A stretch of DNA of 14,577 nucleotides, taken from the NCBI GenBank assembly GCA_038222915.1, contig JBBRHH010000089.1, positions 1-14,577 on the forward strand. The letters run 5' to 3'. The DNA comes from JBBRHH01 sp038222915 (GTDB lineage: Bacteria > Planctomycetota > Phycisphaerae > Tepidisphaerales > Tepidisphaeraceae). How positions within the stretch are numbered: the stretch's first letter is position 1; each line of letters opens with the position of its first letter. Shown piece after piece: positions 1-7,274 of this stretch. The position numbers and the translations under genes are program-made. The notes under the pieces are model-generated. The model was not told where the DNA came from. It saw nothing but the letters and a program-made list of their open reading frames with translations, and made no database searches.

Positions 1-858
1 GACCTTTACGCGGGAGATTTCCCAGTTGGCGACGACGGCGGCCACGGGATCGGACTGGTTGGCGTCGAAGATGACGACGTCGACTTTGTCCTTGACGAGC
101 TGGGCGGCGAGGTCTTTGCAGGCGGAGACGGTGTCGCCGTCGGTGGGGGCGATCCAAGTTTGGATGCGCTGGCGGTTGAGGGAATCGAGGGTGGCGACGC
201 CGCGCTTGGCGCTGGCGGGGACGTATACGTGCTGGGCGAACTGCTGTTTGTCGCGGCGGGCGGCGCTTTCGGTGGAGTAGATGCTGAGCTTGAAGCGCTT
301 GCTGTCGTGGTATTTGGCGAGGCTGCGGACGGCTCGGCTGGAAGCGTCGTCGTCGGAGAGGCCGCTGACGATATAGGCGATTTTGGTTTGTTTGTTGTTC
401 CATTCCAGGGGTTGAGCGTTGACCCAGCCGATGCTCTGGGCGGCGCGGTCGTACTGGGTGGAGACGAACTGACAGTTTTCGCGATCGGCGGTGTAGGAAC
501 CGCCGTGCATCATGTCGTAGGAGACGCCGTTCTGGATGGCCTCGAGGCCCATGGCGTATTCGCGGCGGGCGATGGCGCTGGCGCCGAATTTGATGACGGG
601 GCCGGCGCGGAGTTCGGTGAGGCCGAGGAATCCGCTGATGCTGACGAACTGGTTCAGGACCTTCTGGTCGCTGTAATCGATTGCTTCGAGACTTTGGAGC
701 AGATGCTGCTGCGCCTGGCGGAGGTCGAGCATTGCGTGGGCGTGGTGCGCGAGGAATTTTTCGGCGCTGTTGGCTGACTCTTCGTAGACGGCCAGCGGTT
801 CGGCGTCGATCAGATCCCCTTTGTTCACCCGCTCCACAAGTTCCATCAATGAGGCCAT
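1..858 (-). CDS. Glycosyltransferase-like protein, GT-B type (C-terminus beyond window)
   Basis: Partial gene: 286 codons are open from an ATG at 858 to the window edge. The start is supported by a GGAAAGGA Shine-Dalgarno-like stretch about 8 bases upstream. Residues 1-155 are mostly helical and polar. A Rossmann-like strand follows at 159-165 (KIAYIVSGLSDDD), then an RAVRSLAKYHDSKRFKL segment near 175-191 and the strand DVVIFDANQSDP near 260-271. This order matches the N-terminal half of GT-B glycosyltransferases, and the SDD...YSTE style recalls SPINDLY/GT4-like bacterial proteins from memory. The catalytic C-terminal half is not visible, so donor and acceptor are unknown. It lies 150 bases downstream of another glycosyltransferase-like gene in the same direction, probably one transcription unit. 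Codons end strongly in C, as expected for a minus-strand gene opposite a G-rich strand. The fold class is moderately sure; the function is inferred. Confidence 0.6.
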   Translation of the reverse strand, partial: MASLMELVERVNKGDLIDAEPLAVYEESANSAEKFLAHHAHAMLDLRQAQQHLLQSLEAIDYSDQKVLNQFVSISGFLGLTELRAGPVIKFGASAIARREYAMGLEAIQNGVSYDMMHGGSYTADRENCQFVSTQYDRAAQSIGWVNAQPLEWNNKQTKIAYIVSGLSDDDASSRAVRSLAKYHDSKRFKLSIYSTESAARRDKQQFAQHVYVPASAKRGVATLDSLNRQRIQTWIAPTDGDTVSACKDLAAQLVKDKVDVVIFDANQSDPVAAVVANWEISRVKV

Positions 859-1008
859 GGCATTATTTCCTTTCCAACTGAAAACATCCGTGTCGCGGCG
901 CGGACTGTCGAGGAAGATTTCGACAAGCCGTGCCGCCATTAAGGTTTTTCATCGGGGAAAGGGAGCAAGCCGCATGAATTTCAACGTCCGATTTGTCGGC
1001 GGCGACGG

Positions 1009-2670
1009 TCACTTTGTCAGGTGCTGAATAATGTCCCACGTGAGGACGCTGGAACGGGGATCGGCAGGTTTGGAGGAGGTCGGCGCGGTCACAAGACGTC
1101 GCAGGTCTTCGATGAAGCCGCCGCGCTTTCGACCGAGGGGATTGCTGACGGGACGGCCGAGGGATTCGATCTGGTGGGGGACGGCGACGGGCCAGACATG
1201 GATTAGGGCGGAGGAAGCAGCGATGGCTTGATCCAGCTCGTGCTGGTTGGTGATTTCGCCGGAGGAGGAGGCGGCGAGGTCGGGGATGTTGTCCCAGCCT
1301 TTGCCGTGGAGGCGGAGGTGGAGGCCGGCGTTTAAGGCGGCGCGAGCGAGGCCTTGCTGCCAGGCGGGGACGATGAGGGCATCGATGAAGCGGGGGCGAT
1401 CGACGCCTTCTTCGGAGATGCCCATGCGCTGCATGCGGTTGGAGAGGTAGTCGTTGACGTCGTGGCCGAGGGCGAAGGGGTCGCGGGAGAGTTCTTCGCC
1501 GATCATTTCCCAGAGGAGTTGGTGGCTGGAGTATTCGAAGTCGGCTTTGGGGTTCAGGGGAGCGGTGTCGGCGATGATGGCGATGGAGGGTGCGAGGTCT
1601 TTTGGGCGCGTGTGGGTTGGTTGCGGTGGTCGGCCGACGATCATGATGCGGTCTTGGGACCAGCCGGCCTGGATCGCGAGATCGCGCCAACTTGCGTGCA
1701 GGAGGAGTAGTGCGTCGCGTGCTGCGAGGCAGGCGGGGATTCGGGGGATGGTGATCCAAGTGATGACGGGCAGGGCATCGGCGAAGGGGACGGAGATGTC
1801 GGCGCGGCCGGCGTTGACCATCAGGAGGGCGTCGCATTGGCCAGCAGTCTGGGCGAGGTGGAGGGTGGAGGCCTGGCGGGGATCGTCGAGATCGATGGTG
1901 ATGACGGTGTTGGTGGATGTTTCGCGGAGAAGGTTGGCGAGATCGAGAGCGTCGTTTTCCCAGAGGCGGAATTGGGAACGGGCCAGGACGCAGACTTTTT
2001 CTACTGGATGGCGCTTGACCCAGGACTGGGCGGCCCATTGGGCGGCGGCGGCGCGTTTTTCGCCGAGCTGGCTGAAGACGTGTTGGGCGGCGGGGACCAT
2101 TTCGGCGGCGTATTCTTCGTTTAATGTTGAGGTGCGGACGAAGATCTGGGGGGTGGAGAGGCCGGGCTGTTGGTCGAAGATTTCGGCTAACTGGCGCGGC
2201 CAATCTTGGCCGACGGCGAACCAGAGTCGGCCGCGGGAGATTTCGTCGGCGAAATCGCAGCAGCCCATGGCGATGCGCGCGAAGTCGAGGTCTGGCCAGA
2301 TGACGACTAGGGCGTGGTCGTGGGGTGTTTGCTGGAGGACTGTTTTTACGTGGGCCGGGTGGGCTGGATAGAGGTAGCAGGCGACGGTGCCTTTTGCTTC
2401 GAGGGATTTGAGCATGGCCTGGCCGGCGCGACGGGGGACGGAGCAGTCGGTCCACCAGTGGCCGTCGCGGAGGACGGTTAGTGCGCCGTCGCGGGCGTAG
2501 ACCCATTCGAGATCGGTGTTCCAGCCCGGGAGTTGTTCGGCGAGGGCGGCCTGGGTGAGGGCGAGGGAGTTGAGGTTGGCGGCGCGGTGGTCGGCGGCTT
2601 CGAGAGCGGCCTGGGTCATTGCGGTTTCGTCGGACGATTCGAGGGTGGGCGGGGTGGTGGTGAAGTTCAT
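1009..2670 (-). CDS. Glycosyltransferase-like protein with CgeB-like C-terminal region
   Basis: 553-residue protein. The N-terminal half (about 95-180) has alternating hydrophobic strands and acidic turns (VACYLYPAHPAHV, ALVVIWPDLDFARI, RLWFAVGQDWP) that recall the Rossmann-like part of motility-associated (MAF/DUF115) glycosyl-transfer proteins. The C-terminal part (about 425-510) has LHLRLHGKGWDNIP at about 452-465, then a helix, ALIHVWPVAVPHQ and IESLGRPVS. This resembles the CgeB/Glyco_trans_1_2 nucleotide-sugar binding half, where a G-x-G-W turn precedes a final helix-strand pair. Both comparisons are from memory. No signal peptide or membrane helix is seen, so it is probably cytoplasmic. 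The ATG at 2670 lacks a clear Shine-Dalgarno and sits 5 bases after a 7-bp hairpin; an in-frame ATG at 2619 is an alternative start. It is the first of two tandem glycosyltransferase-like genes, which suggests a shared glycan or protein-glycosylation role, with flagellin as one possible target. Confidence 0.6.
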   Translation of the reverse strand: MNFTTTPPTLESSDETAMTQAALEAADHRAANLNSLALTQAALAEQLPGWNTDLEWVYARDGALTVLRDGHWWTDCSVPRRAGQAMLKSLEAKGTVACYLYPAHPAHVKTVLQQTPHDHALVVIWPDLDFARIAMGCCDFADEISRGRLWFAVGQDWPRQLAEIFDQQPGLSTPQIFVRTSTLNEEYAAEMVPAAQHVFSQLGEKRAAAAQWAAQSWVKRHPVEKVCVLARSQFRLWENDALDLANLLRETSTNTVITIDLDDPRQASTLHLAQTAGQCDALLMVNAGRADISVPFADALPVITWITIPRIPACLAARDALLLLHASWRDLAIQAGWSQDRIMIVGRPPQPTHTRPKDLAPSIAIIADTAPLNPKADFEYSSHQLLWEMIGEELSRDPFALGHDVNDYLSNRMQRMGISEEGVDRPRFIDALIVPAWQQGLARAALNAGLHLRLHGKGWDNIPDLAASSSGEITNQHELDQAIAASSALIHVWPVAVPHQIESLGRPVSNPLGRKRGGFIEDLRRLVTAPTSSKPADPRSSVLTWDIIQHLTK

Positions 2671-2675
2671 AGGCG

Positions 2676-2694
2676 AAAGCGGGTAGACCGCTTT
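2676..2694 (-). other. 7-bp hairpin just upstream of the glycosyltransferase start
   Basis: The arms AAAGCGG (2676-2682) and CCGCTTT (2688-2694) pair perfectly around a 5-base loop. On the minus-strand transcript the stem ends 5 bases before the ATG at 2670, where a ribosome binding site would normally be. No U-tract follows on the minus strand, so it is not a convincing terminator for the HEAT gene upstream. It may influence translation, or it may be chance. Confidence 0.35.
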
Positions 2695-2750
2695 TCGATT
2701 TATCGGACGTGGGAGGCCCCTTACCCTAGTTTTTTAGTGAGCAATGGCCC

Positions 2751-3113
2751 TCACCGCATTGGGGCATACTGGAGGACGTCGGAGAGGGCGGCGTCGGCGT
2801 GGCCTCTTACGAAGGCGCTGGGGTCTTTCAGGCCTTTTTGGAGGATGGGAATAACTCTTGCCCGGGTGATGGTGCGGTGGATTCTGGCGATGTGGCCGAA
2901 GCAGAGGAAGGCGACGCCTCGGACGGCGTCGGCGGCGTCGGTGCTGTATTTGATGCAGATTTCTTCGGACCAGAGGCCGTCGGGCTCGTAGAGGGCGATG
3001 GCGAGGAGAACTTCGACCATTCGCTCAGGGTCGCCGCTTTCGAGATTTGTGAGCGCGTTTGCGCGATTAATGAGTTCGGTTCCGACAACCTGTTCCACGA
3101 GAGCATCTCCCAA
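2751..3113 (-). CDS. Small HEAT-like repeat protein
   Basis: 120 residues with a TTG start at 3113. Helical pairs run through the protein: an AIALYEPDGLWSEEICIKY region (about 39-57), AVRGVAFLCFGHIARIHRTI (about 63-82), then ARVIPILQKGLKD (about 84-96) and AFVRGHADAALSDVL (about 99-113). The pattern of VRGVA...CxGHxARIH followed by VxxxL...VRGxAxxALxD matches a small HEAT-like family I recall from actinobacterial and other genomes as uncharacterised, sometimes next to toxins. Such folds usually bind proteins; the partner is unknown. The start is uncertain: the frame stays open upstream to a TAG at 3216-3218 with no ATG or GTG, so TTG 3113, CTG 3116 or a rarer codon must be used. It is divergent from the ECF sigma gene at 3263, whose anti-sigma also ends in HEAT-like helices. 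Confidence 0.68.
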   Translation of the reverse strand: MGDALVEQVVGTELINRANALTNLESGDPERMVEVLLAIALYEPDGLWSEEICIKYSTDAADAVRGVAFLCFGHIARIHRTITRARVIPILQKGLKDPSAFVRGHADAALSDVLQYAPMR

Positions 3114-3262
3114 CAGCGCGTAACGGTGTGCGACGCATATGATGCACGATTCCGGCGGGATGGGAAAGGGGCAATCTTCGCAGGATTTTTGTTGTAATAC
3201 CTTTTGCTGGCCAATCTACTTCTGTTGTGGAGTGTGGAAGAGAGCTACGGCAGGGAGTGAGC

Positions 3263-3805
3263 ATGGTGGATGAGGAGCTGGTGCGGCAGGCACTGGCCGG
3301 AAAATCATCGGCCTATGACCAACTGGTGCGGCTGTGGGCACGGCGCATCACCGCGTTTTGCCATGCGCGGGTGCGGCGAATTGATATTGCCGATGAGCTG
3401 GCACAGGAGACGCTGGTTCGGGGGTATGTGGCGTTACCGACGCTTTCGGATCCGCGGCGGTTTGGGTCGTGGCTGTGCGGGATTGCGCTGCGCGTCTGCC
3501 TGGACTGGTTGAAGAGGTCGGAGCGATCGGAGGTTTCGCTGAACGACGATGATCCGGCCGATTTGAGCGACGAGGATTCTCCGGGTGCGGCGATGGATAC
3601 GCTGGAGGAGAAAGGGCGGCTGCTGGCGGAGGTGGAACGGCTGCCGCTTAAGCTGCGCGAGGTGATCATGCTTTACTATTATCAGGATACGACTTACCAG
3701 GAGTTGGCGGACCTGCTGGGCGTTTCGTTTGCGACGATTAATGCGCGGTTGACGCAGGCCCGGGCGCTTTTGCGCGAGCGGTTGTCCGCATTGAGGGAAC
3801 TATGA
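3263..3805 (+). CDS. ECF-type RNA polymerase sigma factor
   Basis: 180 residues from an ATG at 3263, preceded by CAGGGAG at 3251-3257, a good Shine-Dalgarno at proper spacing. This start is preferred over the upstream in-frame GTG at 3227, which would add 12 residues. Region 2 lies at about 18-85 and includes DELAQETLVRGYVAL (44-58) and FGSWLCGIALRVCLDWLKR (67-85), the core-binding and -10-recognition part. Region 4 lies at about 117-172, with LPLKLREVIMLYYYQ and the helix-turn-helix YQELADLLGVSFATINARLTQ (145-165) that reads the -35 element. A short acidic linker (DDDPADLSDEDS) joins them, with no region 3, as in all ECF factors. Its stop overlaps the start of the anti-sigma gene as ATGA, so the two are probably translationally coupled. 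It directs core RNA polymerase to an unknown regulon, possibly including itself. High confidence for the family. Confidence 0.95.
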   Translation: MVDEELVRQALAGKSSAYDQLVRLWARRITAFCHARVRRIDIADELAQETLVRGYVALPTLSDPRRFGSWLCGIALRVCLDWLKRSERSEVSLNDDDPADLSDEDSPGAAMDTLEEKGRLLAEVERLPLKLREVIMLYYYQDTTYQELADLLGVSFATINARLTQARALLRERLSALREL

Positions 3806-5169
3806 CACCGGCTGACATTCCATCGATCACGTGCGAGGACGCGGCCGGGCTGATTGGGGCGCGGGTCGATGGGGAGATTGCGCCGGTCGATGCGGCGCGG
3901 CTTGAGGGGCATCTTTCGAATTGCGGCGGTTGCCGGGCGCTTGCGGAGGCGATGAAGCAGCAGGATGCGGACCTGGAGCAGGCTTTTTTGGCGCGGGGTA
4001 GCGCGGCGGAGGTGAATGCGGAGCGGGCGATTGGGCGGATTGCGAGGACGCGGTTGCCGGTTCGGCGATTTCGGCCGTGGATGACGGTGCTGGCTTCGGC
4101 GGCGGCTGGGTTTCTGGTTGCGATGGTTGTGTTTCATCCGTGGCGGAAGGTTGCGCCGGTGGGACCGACGGCTTCGACGACGCGGCCGGTTTTACGAGAG
4201 CCGGTGGCGCGTCTGGCGCTGGCGACTGGGTTGATCGAGGTGTGTCCTTCGGAGGAATCGACGTGGTCGGCGTTGCCGACGGGCGGGGCGATTTTGCCGG
4301 GGACGCGGGTGCGGACGGGTGAGCGGGTGCGGTGTGAGTTTGAAACGCCGGACGGGTCGGAGATCCGATTGAACGCGAACACGGAGGCGCGATTTACTTC
4401 TAGCCGGGACTTTGACCTGACGCAGGGGCAGGCGTGGTCGATGGTGGCGCATGCGGCCGCGCCGTTTGAGGTGCATGCTGCAACGGCAACTTTTACGGCG
4501 CTGGGGACGCAGTTTGATTTGAGTTGTGCCAAGAACGAGACGCGGCTGACGGTAGTTGAGGGGTCGGTCAAGGTGAACACACCGGGCGCGCAGCAGCTGA
4601 TCAAGAGCGGGCAAGGGGTCAACATTACCGACGGGGCGATCGGTCAGCCGCGCGGGACGGATCTGCTGACCACGACAGCGTGGGTGAATGAATTGCTGCG
4701 GCTGAAGGGGCATGACAATGCGGAGTTGAACGCGCGGGTGAATGACCTGCTGTCGCGGCTGGGGCAGACGAAGATGGAGGAGTTGAACGACCAGGAGATT
4801 CGGGCGCTGGGGGATCATTGTGTGGTGCCGCTTACGAAATACGTGCAGTCGGAGCGGAGCCATACTTCGCCATATCACCGGGAGGCGGCGGCGCGGATTC
4901 TGGCAGACCTCGCCGAGCCGTGGTCGATTCCGGATCTGATCGCGCTGCTTGGGGATGAGCAGGCGAACGTTCGATTTTATGCGGCAATGGGGTTGCGGCG
5001 GGTGACGGGGACGGATCTGGGATATGAGCCGGAGAAGTGGCGCGGCGATCGGAACGCAGAATCGGAGGAGGCGATCAAGAAGTGGCAGCAGTGGTGGAAA
5101 AATTCGGCCGATCGATTTCCGCGTGCGCCAGTGAACACGAAGGCTGTGCCCGTCACACGACCCATTTAG
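3802..5169 (+). CDS. Membrane anti-sigma factor: zinc finger, TM helix, FecR-like and HEAT regions
   Basis: 455 residues, starting inside the sigma factor stop (ATGA). Residues 10-50 form an anti-sigma zinc finger with C11 and the H37-x3-C41-x2-C44 (HLSNCGGC) signature that normally binds the cognate ECF factor in the cytoplasm. A single membrane helix lies at about 92-112 (WMTVLASAAAGFLVAMVVF). A FecR-like beta domain spans about 160-262 (LPGTRVRTGERVRCEF, IRLNANTEARF, VHAATATFTALGTQFDL, RLTVVEGSVKV); by the one-helix topology it is periplasmic. Residues about 339-405 look like HEAT helices (VVPLTKYVQ, YHREAAARILADL, IPDLIALLGD, NVRFYAAMGLRRVTG), followed by DLGYEPEKW and a Trp-rich tail EEAIKKWQQWWK. 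I recall such a tail in planctomycete HEAT proteins. The HEAT end is unusual for an anti-sigma and may be a sensor or protein-docking part. The signal is unknown. Its stop overlaps that of the convergent gene. Confidence 0.88.
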   Translation: MTPADIPSITCEDAAGLIGARVDGEIAPVDAARLEGHLSNCGGCRALAEAMKQQDADLEQAFLARGSAAEVNAERAIGRIARTRLPVRRFRPWMTVLASAAAGFLVAMVVFHPWRKVAPVGPTASTTRPVLREPVARLALATGLIEVCPSEESTWSALPTGGAILPGTRVRTGERVRCEFETPDGSEIRLNANTEARFTSSRDFDLTQGQAWSMVAHAAAPFEVHAATATFTALGTQFDLSCAKNETRLTVVEGSVKVNTPGAQQLIKSGQGVNITDGAIGQPRGTDLLTTTAWVNELLRLKGHDNAELNARVNDLLSRLGQTKMEELNDQEIRALGDHCVVPLTKYVQSERSHTSPYHREAAARILADLAEPWSIPDLIALLGDEQANVRFYAAMGLRRVTGTDLGYEPEKWRGDRNAESEEAIKKWQQWWKNSADRFPRAPVNTKAVPVTRPI

Positions 5170-6155
5170 GGTTCGTCGTCGTCCATATCCTTGCCGAGGC
5201 CGAGGGAGGTGAGGAAGGCGTCGGGGTTGTCGAACTGATCGGCGTAGAGGCGGACTTGTTCGAGGGCTTCGCGCAGTTGGGCGGTGTCTTTGGGGTCCTC
5301 GAATTCCAGCATGCGATTGATGTTGCCGAAGGTGGCGGCGCTCATTTCATCGGAACCGACCTCGGCGGTGACGTCGGGCAACTGCATCATTGATTCGAAC
5401 ATCATGCCCATCGCCTCGGGCAGGCGTGCGTGGGGAGCGATACCCTGGGCGAAGCACCAGCGACGGACGGCGTTGAGCATGCGCTCGGTGCTGAGGCCGA
5501 TGGCTTCTTCGACTGCGCCGAGCGATTCGGCGGATACGGGGTCGGCGGTGTTGGCGTAGAGCTCTGGTAAATCGTCCTGGGCTTCGGTGACGATCTCAAC
5601 GTCTTCGCGGTTTAGAAAAACTTCGATTGGGCCTGTTAACCGCGCTACCAGATCTGCCATGGCGCCGATGAATCGCCAGCGCGGTTTTGTGCCGGTACCG
5701 AAATCGGAGATGTCGGCGTCGACGGACTCGCGGGCGCCGATGATGGCGGCCCACGGTTCGAATCGCTGGGGGAGTTTGAACCCATTTTCCTGGGCGACGA
5801 AGATGCCGCCGACGACGAGGCGGCGGGCGAGTTCGATGTCGGCTTCCTGAATTTCAAGGCGTTCCATCAGGGGCGAGAGAACGTCGGTTTCGAATTCATC
5901 GCGCGTGACGCTGAGACGGCCCCACGCGTCTTTGAGGCCACAACACCAGACATCGATGAGAAACCCAGCCAGCGCAAAATCGCCTTCGGCGGATTTGCGG
6001 AGCACGAGCAGCGTGGCCATGCCGTCATCGTGCCAGTTGGAGTTGATATAGCATTCGATGCCGTCGGGCTTTTCGACACTGAGCTTGAGCGCCGGCCTGG
6101 GTTGGAACTTCTTAGGGGGACGCCGGACCGGGGGTTTCTTTTTCTTTTCTGCCAT
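5166..6155 (-). CDS. Conserved hypothetical protein downstream of rlmN
   Basis: 329 residues from an ATG at 6155, chosen because AGAGGAAG sits about 6 bases upstream; a GTG directly before it (6158) is too close. I do not recognise a named family. The N-terminus is a Lys/Pro/Arg-rich tail (residues 1-25). A compact region at about 30-85 follows, with ECYINSNWHDDGMATLLVLR and a LIDVWCCGLKDAW core. That core recalls, from memory only, an uncharacterised domain found in some SEC-C-motif proteins, but no SEC-C cysteine motif is present here. The rest is helical and the C-terminus is acidic (DMDDDEP). No signal peptide or membrane helix is seen, so it is likely cytoplasmic. It starts 12 bases after rlmN ends, and its ribosome binding site begins inside the rlmN stop, so the two are very likely co-transcribed. 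That hints at, but does not show, an RNA or ribosome link. Confidence 0.75.
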   Translation of the reverse strand: MAEKKKKPPVRRPPKKFQPRPALKLSVEKPDGIECYINSNWHDDGMATLLVLRKSAEGDFALAGFLIDVWCCGLKDAWGRLSVTRDEFETDVLSPLMERLEIQEADIELARRLVVGGIFVAQENGFKLPQRFEPWAAIIGARESVDADISDFGTGTKPRWRFIGAMADLVARLTGPIEVFLNREDVEIVTEAQDDLPELYANTADPVSAESLGAVEEAIGLSTERMLNAVRRWCFAQGIAPHARLPEAMGMMFESMMQLPDVTAEVGSDEMSAATFGNINRMLEFEDPKDTAQLREALEQVRLYADQFDNPDAFLTSLGLGKDMDDDEP

Positions 6156-6167
6156 CACAAACTTCCT

Positions 6168-7274
6168 CTATCCCTGATCTTTCCCGCCCAAGCCCAGCGC
6201 CACCAGATTGCCCTTGCCGGATTGTTCGCGGCGACGCAACTGGCCACAGGCGGCGTCGATGTCGCGGCCGCGCGACTTGCGGACGTGGGCGTTGACGCCG
6301 GCGTTGCGGAGGACTTCCTGGAAGGCCATCACGTCGTGGGCCGCCGGGCGCAGGAACGGCAGGGTTTCGACTTCGTTGTAGCGGATGAGGTTCACGTTGG
6401 CGCGTAGAGTTTTGCAGAGTCGGGCGAGTTGCCGGGCGTGGTCGACCTGATCATTGACGCCGGACAGGAGAATATATTCGAGGGTGATTTCGCGGCCGGT
6501 GCGGTCGAAGTAGTAGCGGGCCGCGTCGAGGATGTCGTCGAGGGCGAAATGCTCGGCCCAGGGGATGAGCTCCTTGCGCAGGACTTCGTTGGGAGCGTGG
6601 AGGGAGATGGCGAGGTTGATGGGGTGTTCTTCCTCGGCGAGTTGGCGCATGCGCTCGGGGACGCCGACGGTGGAGACGGTGATGCGGCGATAGCCGATAT
6701 TGAAGCCGGCGGGATCGTGAAGGATCCGGAGCGATTTCATGACGGCGGCATAGTTGGCGAGCGGCTCGCCCATGCCCATGAAGACGATGTTGGTGATGTG
6801 TTCCTGGCGCGGGGCCAGAAGCTTATTGAGGGTGAAGATCTGCTCGACGATCTGCCCGGCGGAGAGATTGCCCTGGACGCCGTTTATTCCGCTGGCGCAG
6901 AAGCGGCAACCTACAGGGCAACCCACTTGCGAACTAACGCACGCCGTTCTTCGGTCGCCGTCGGGGATCATGACGGCTTCGGCGTTCTTTCCATCGGGCC
7001 AGGTTAAGAGGATCTTGTCGGTTCCGTCGCTGCTTGTCTGCCTTCGTGTGATGGTTGCGCCTGCAAAAATAACCCGCTGGGCTAGCAAATCGCGGTCGAC
7101 CTTCGAGAAATTTGTCATCTGGGAGGGGTCATTGACCAGCTTGAGGTAGACCCAATCGATCAATTGACTTGCGCGAAACGCCAGCCAGCCCCACGAGCGA
7201 ACGAGCTCGCGCAACTCCTGTAATTCGAGGTCAAAAAACGCGAGCGGAGGAGAAACGGGAATAGCGGATGGCAT
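6168..7274 (-). CDS. rlmN: Dual-specificity 23S rRNA A2503 / tRNA A37 C2-methyltransferase RlmN
   Basis: 368 residues, the usual length. It is a radical SAM enzyme that methylates C2 of A2503 in 23S rRNA and, in well-studied cases, of A37 in some tRNAs. The 4Fe-4S ligands are in C119-x3-C123-x2-C126 (GCPVGCRFC). The two mechanistic cysteines are at C112 (ACVSSQVGC) and C343 (DIDAACGQLR); C112 precedes the cluster motif by seven residues as in E. coli RlmN. The SAM-binding GMGEPLANY (167-175) and SLHAPNE (224-230) are intact, as is the C-terminal RKSRGRDIDAACGQL block. These features separate it from Cfr only in degree, but the chromosomal housekeeping setting favours RlmN. The ATG at 7274 lacks a Shine-Dalgarno; TATAGT lies 11 bases upstream on the minus strand. 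It is probably the first gene of a two-gene unit with the hypothetical gene that follows. Confidence 0.96.
   Translation of the reverse strand: MPSAIPVSPPLAFFDLELQELRELVRSWGWLAFRASQLIDWVYLKLVNDPSQMTNFSKVDRDLLAQRVIFAGATITRRQTSSDGTDKILLTWPDGKNAEAVMIPDGDRRTACVSSQVGCPVGCRFCASGINGVQGNLSAGQIVEQIFTLNKLLAPRQEHITNIVFMGMGEPLANYAAVMKSLRILHDPAGFNIGYRRITVSTVGVPERMRQLAEEEHPINLAISLHAPNEVLRKELIPWAEHFALDDILDAARYYFDRTGREITLEYILLSGVNDQVDHARQLARLCKTLRANVNLIRYNEVETLPFLRPAAHDVMAFQEVLRNAGVNAHVRKSRGRDIDAACGQLRRREQSGKGNLVALGLGGKDQG

Noticed and set aside
160..777. 205-codon open frame on the plus strand opposite the partial glycosyltransferase
   Set aside because: Composition is Gly/Ala/Val/Asp/Glu-rich with no family motif, and the minus frame reads as a sensible Rossmann-type protein.
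1454..2371. 305-codon open frame on the plus strand
   Set aside because: Trp/Arg/Ser-rich antisense of the 553-residue gene, with no recognisable motif.
863..2506. 547-codon open frame on the minus strand, overlapping the glycosyltransferase gene in another frame
   Set aside because: The product is an Arg/Pro/His-rich string without fold-like hydrophobic patterning. It arises because the true gene ends its codons in C and G, which removes stops from a neighbouring frame.
2676..2694. The 2676-2694 hairpin as a transcription terminator
   Set aside because: The U-run follows only on the plus strand, where no gene ends; on the minus strand the stem is followed by CGCC.
2751..3113. Reading the HEAT-like gene as an immunity protein of a toxin pair
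   Set aside because: Similar small HEAT proteins can sit beside toxins, but no toxin-like or secretion-associated gene is adjacent here.
2828..3214. 128-codon minus frame overlapping the HEAT gene, starting at a TTG
   Set aside because: Ser/Pro/Ala-rich beyond residue 60, while the HEAT frame shows clear helical repeat spacing over the same bases.
3227..3262. Upstream GTG start for the first ECF sigma factor
   Set aside because: It lacks a ribosome binding site, while the ATG at 3263 follows CAGGGAG at good spacing and starts at the usual ECF N-terminus.
6429..7007. 192-codon open frame opposite rlmN
   Set aside because: rlmN is unambiguous with all catalytic cysteines; the opposite frame is a composition artefact.
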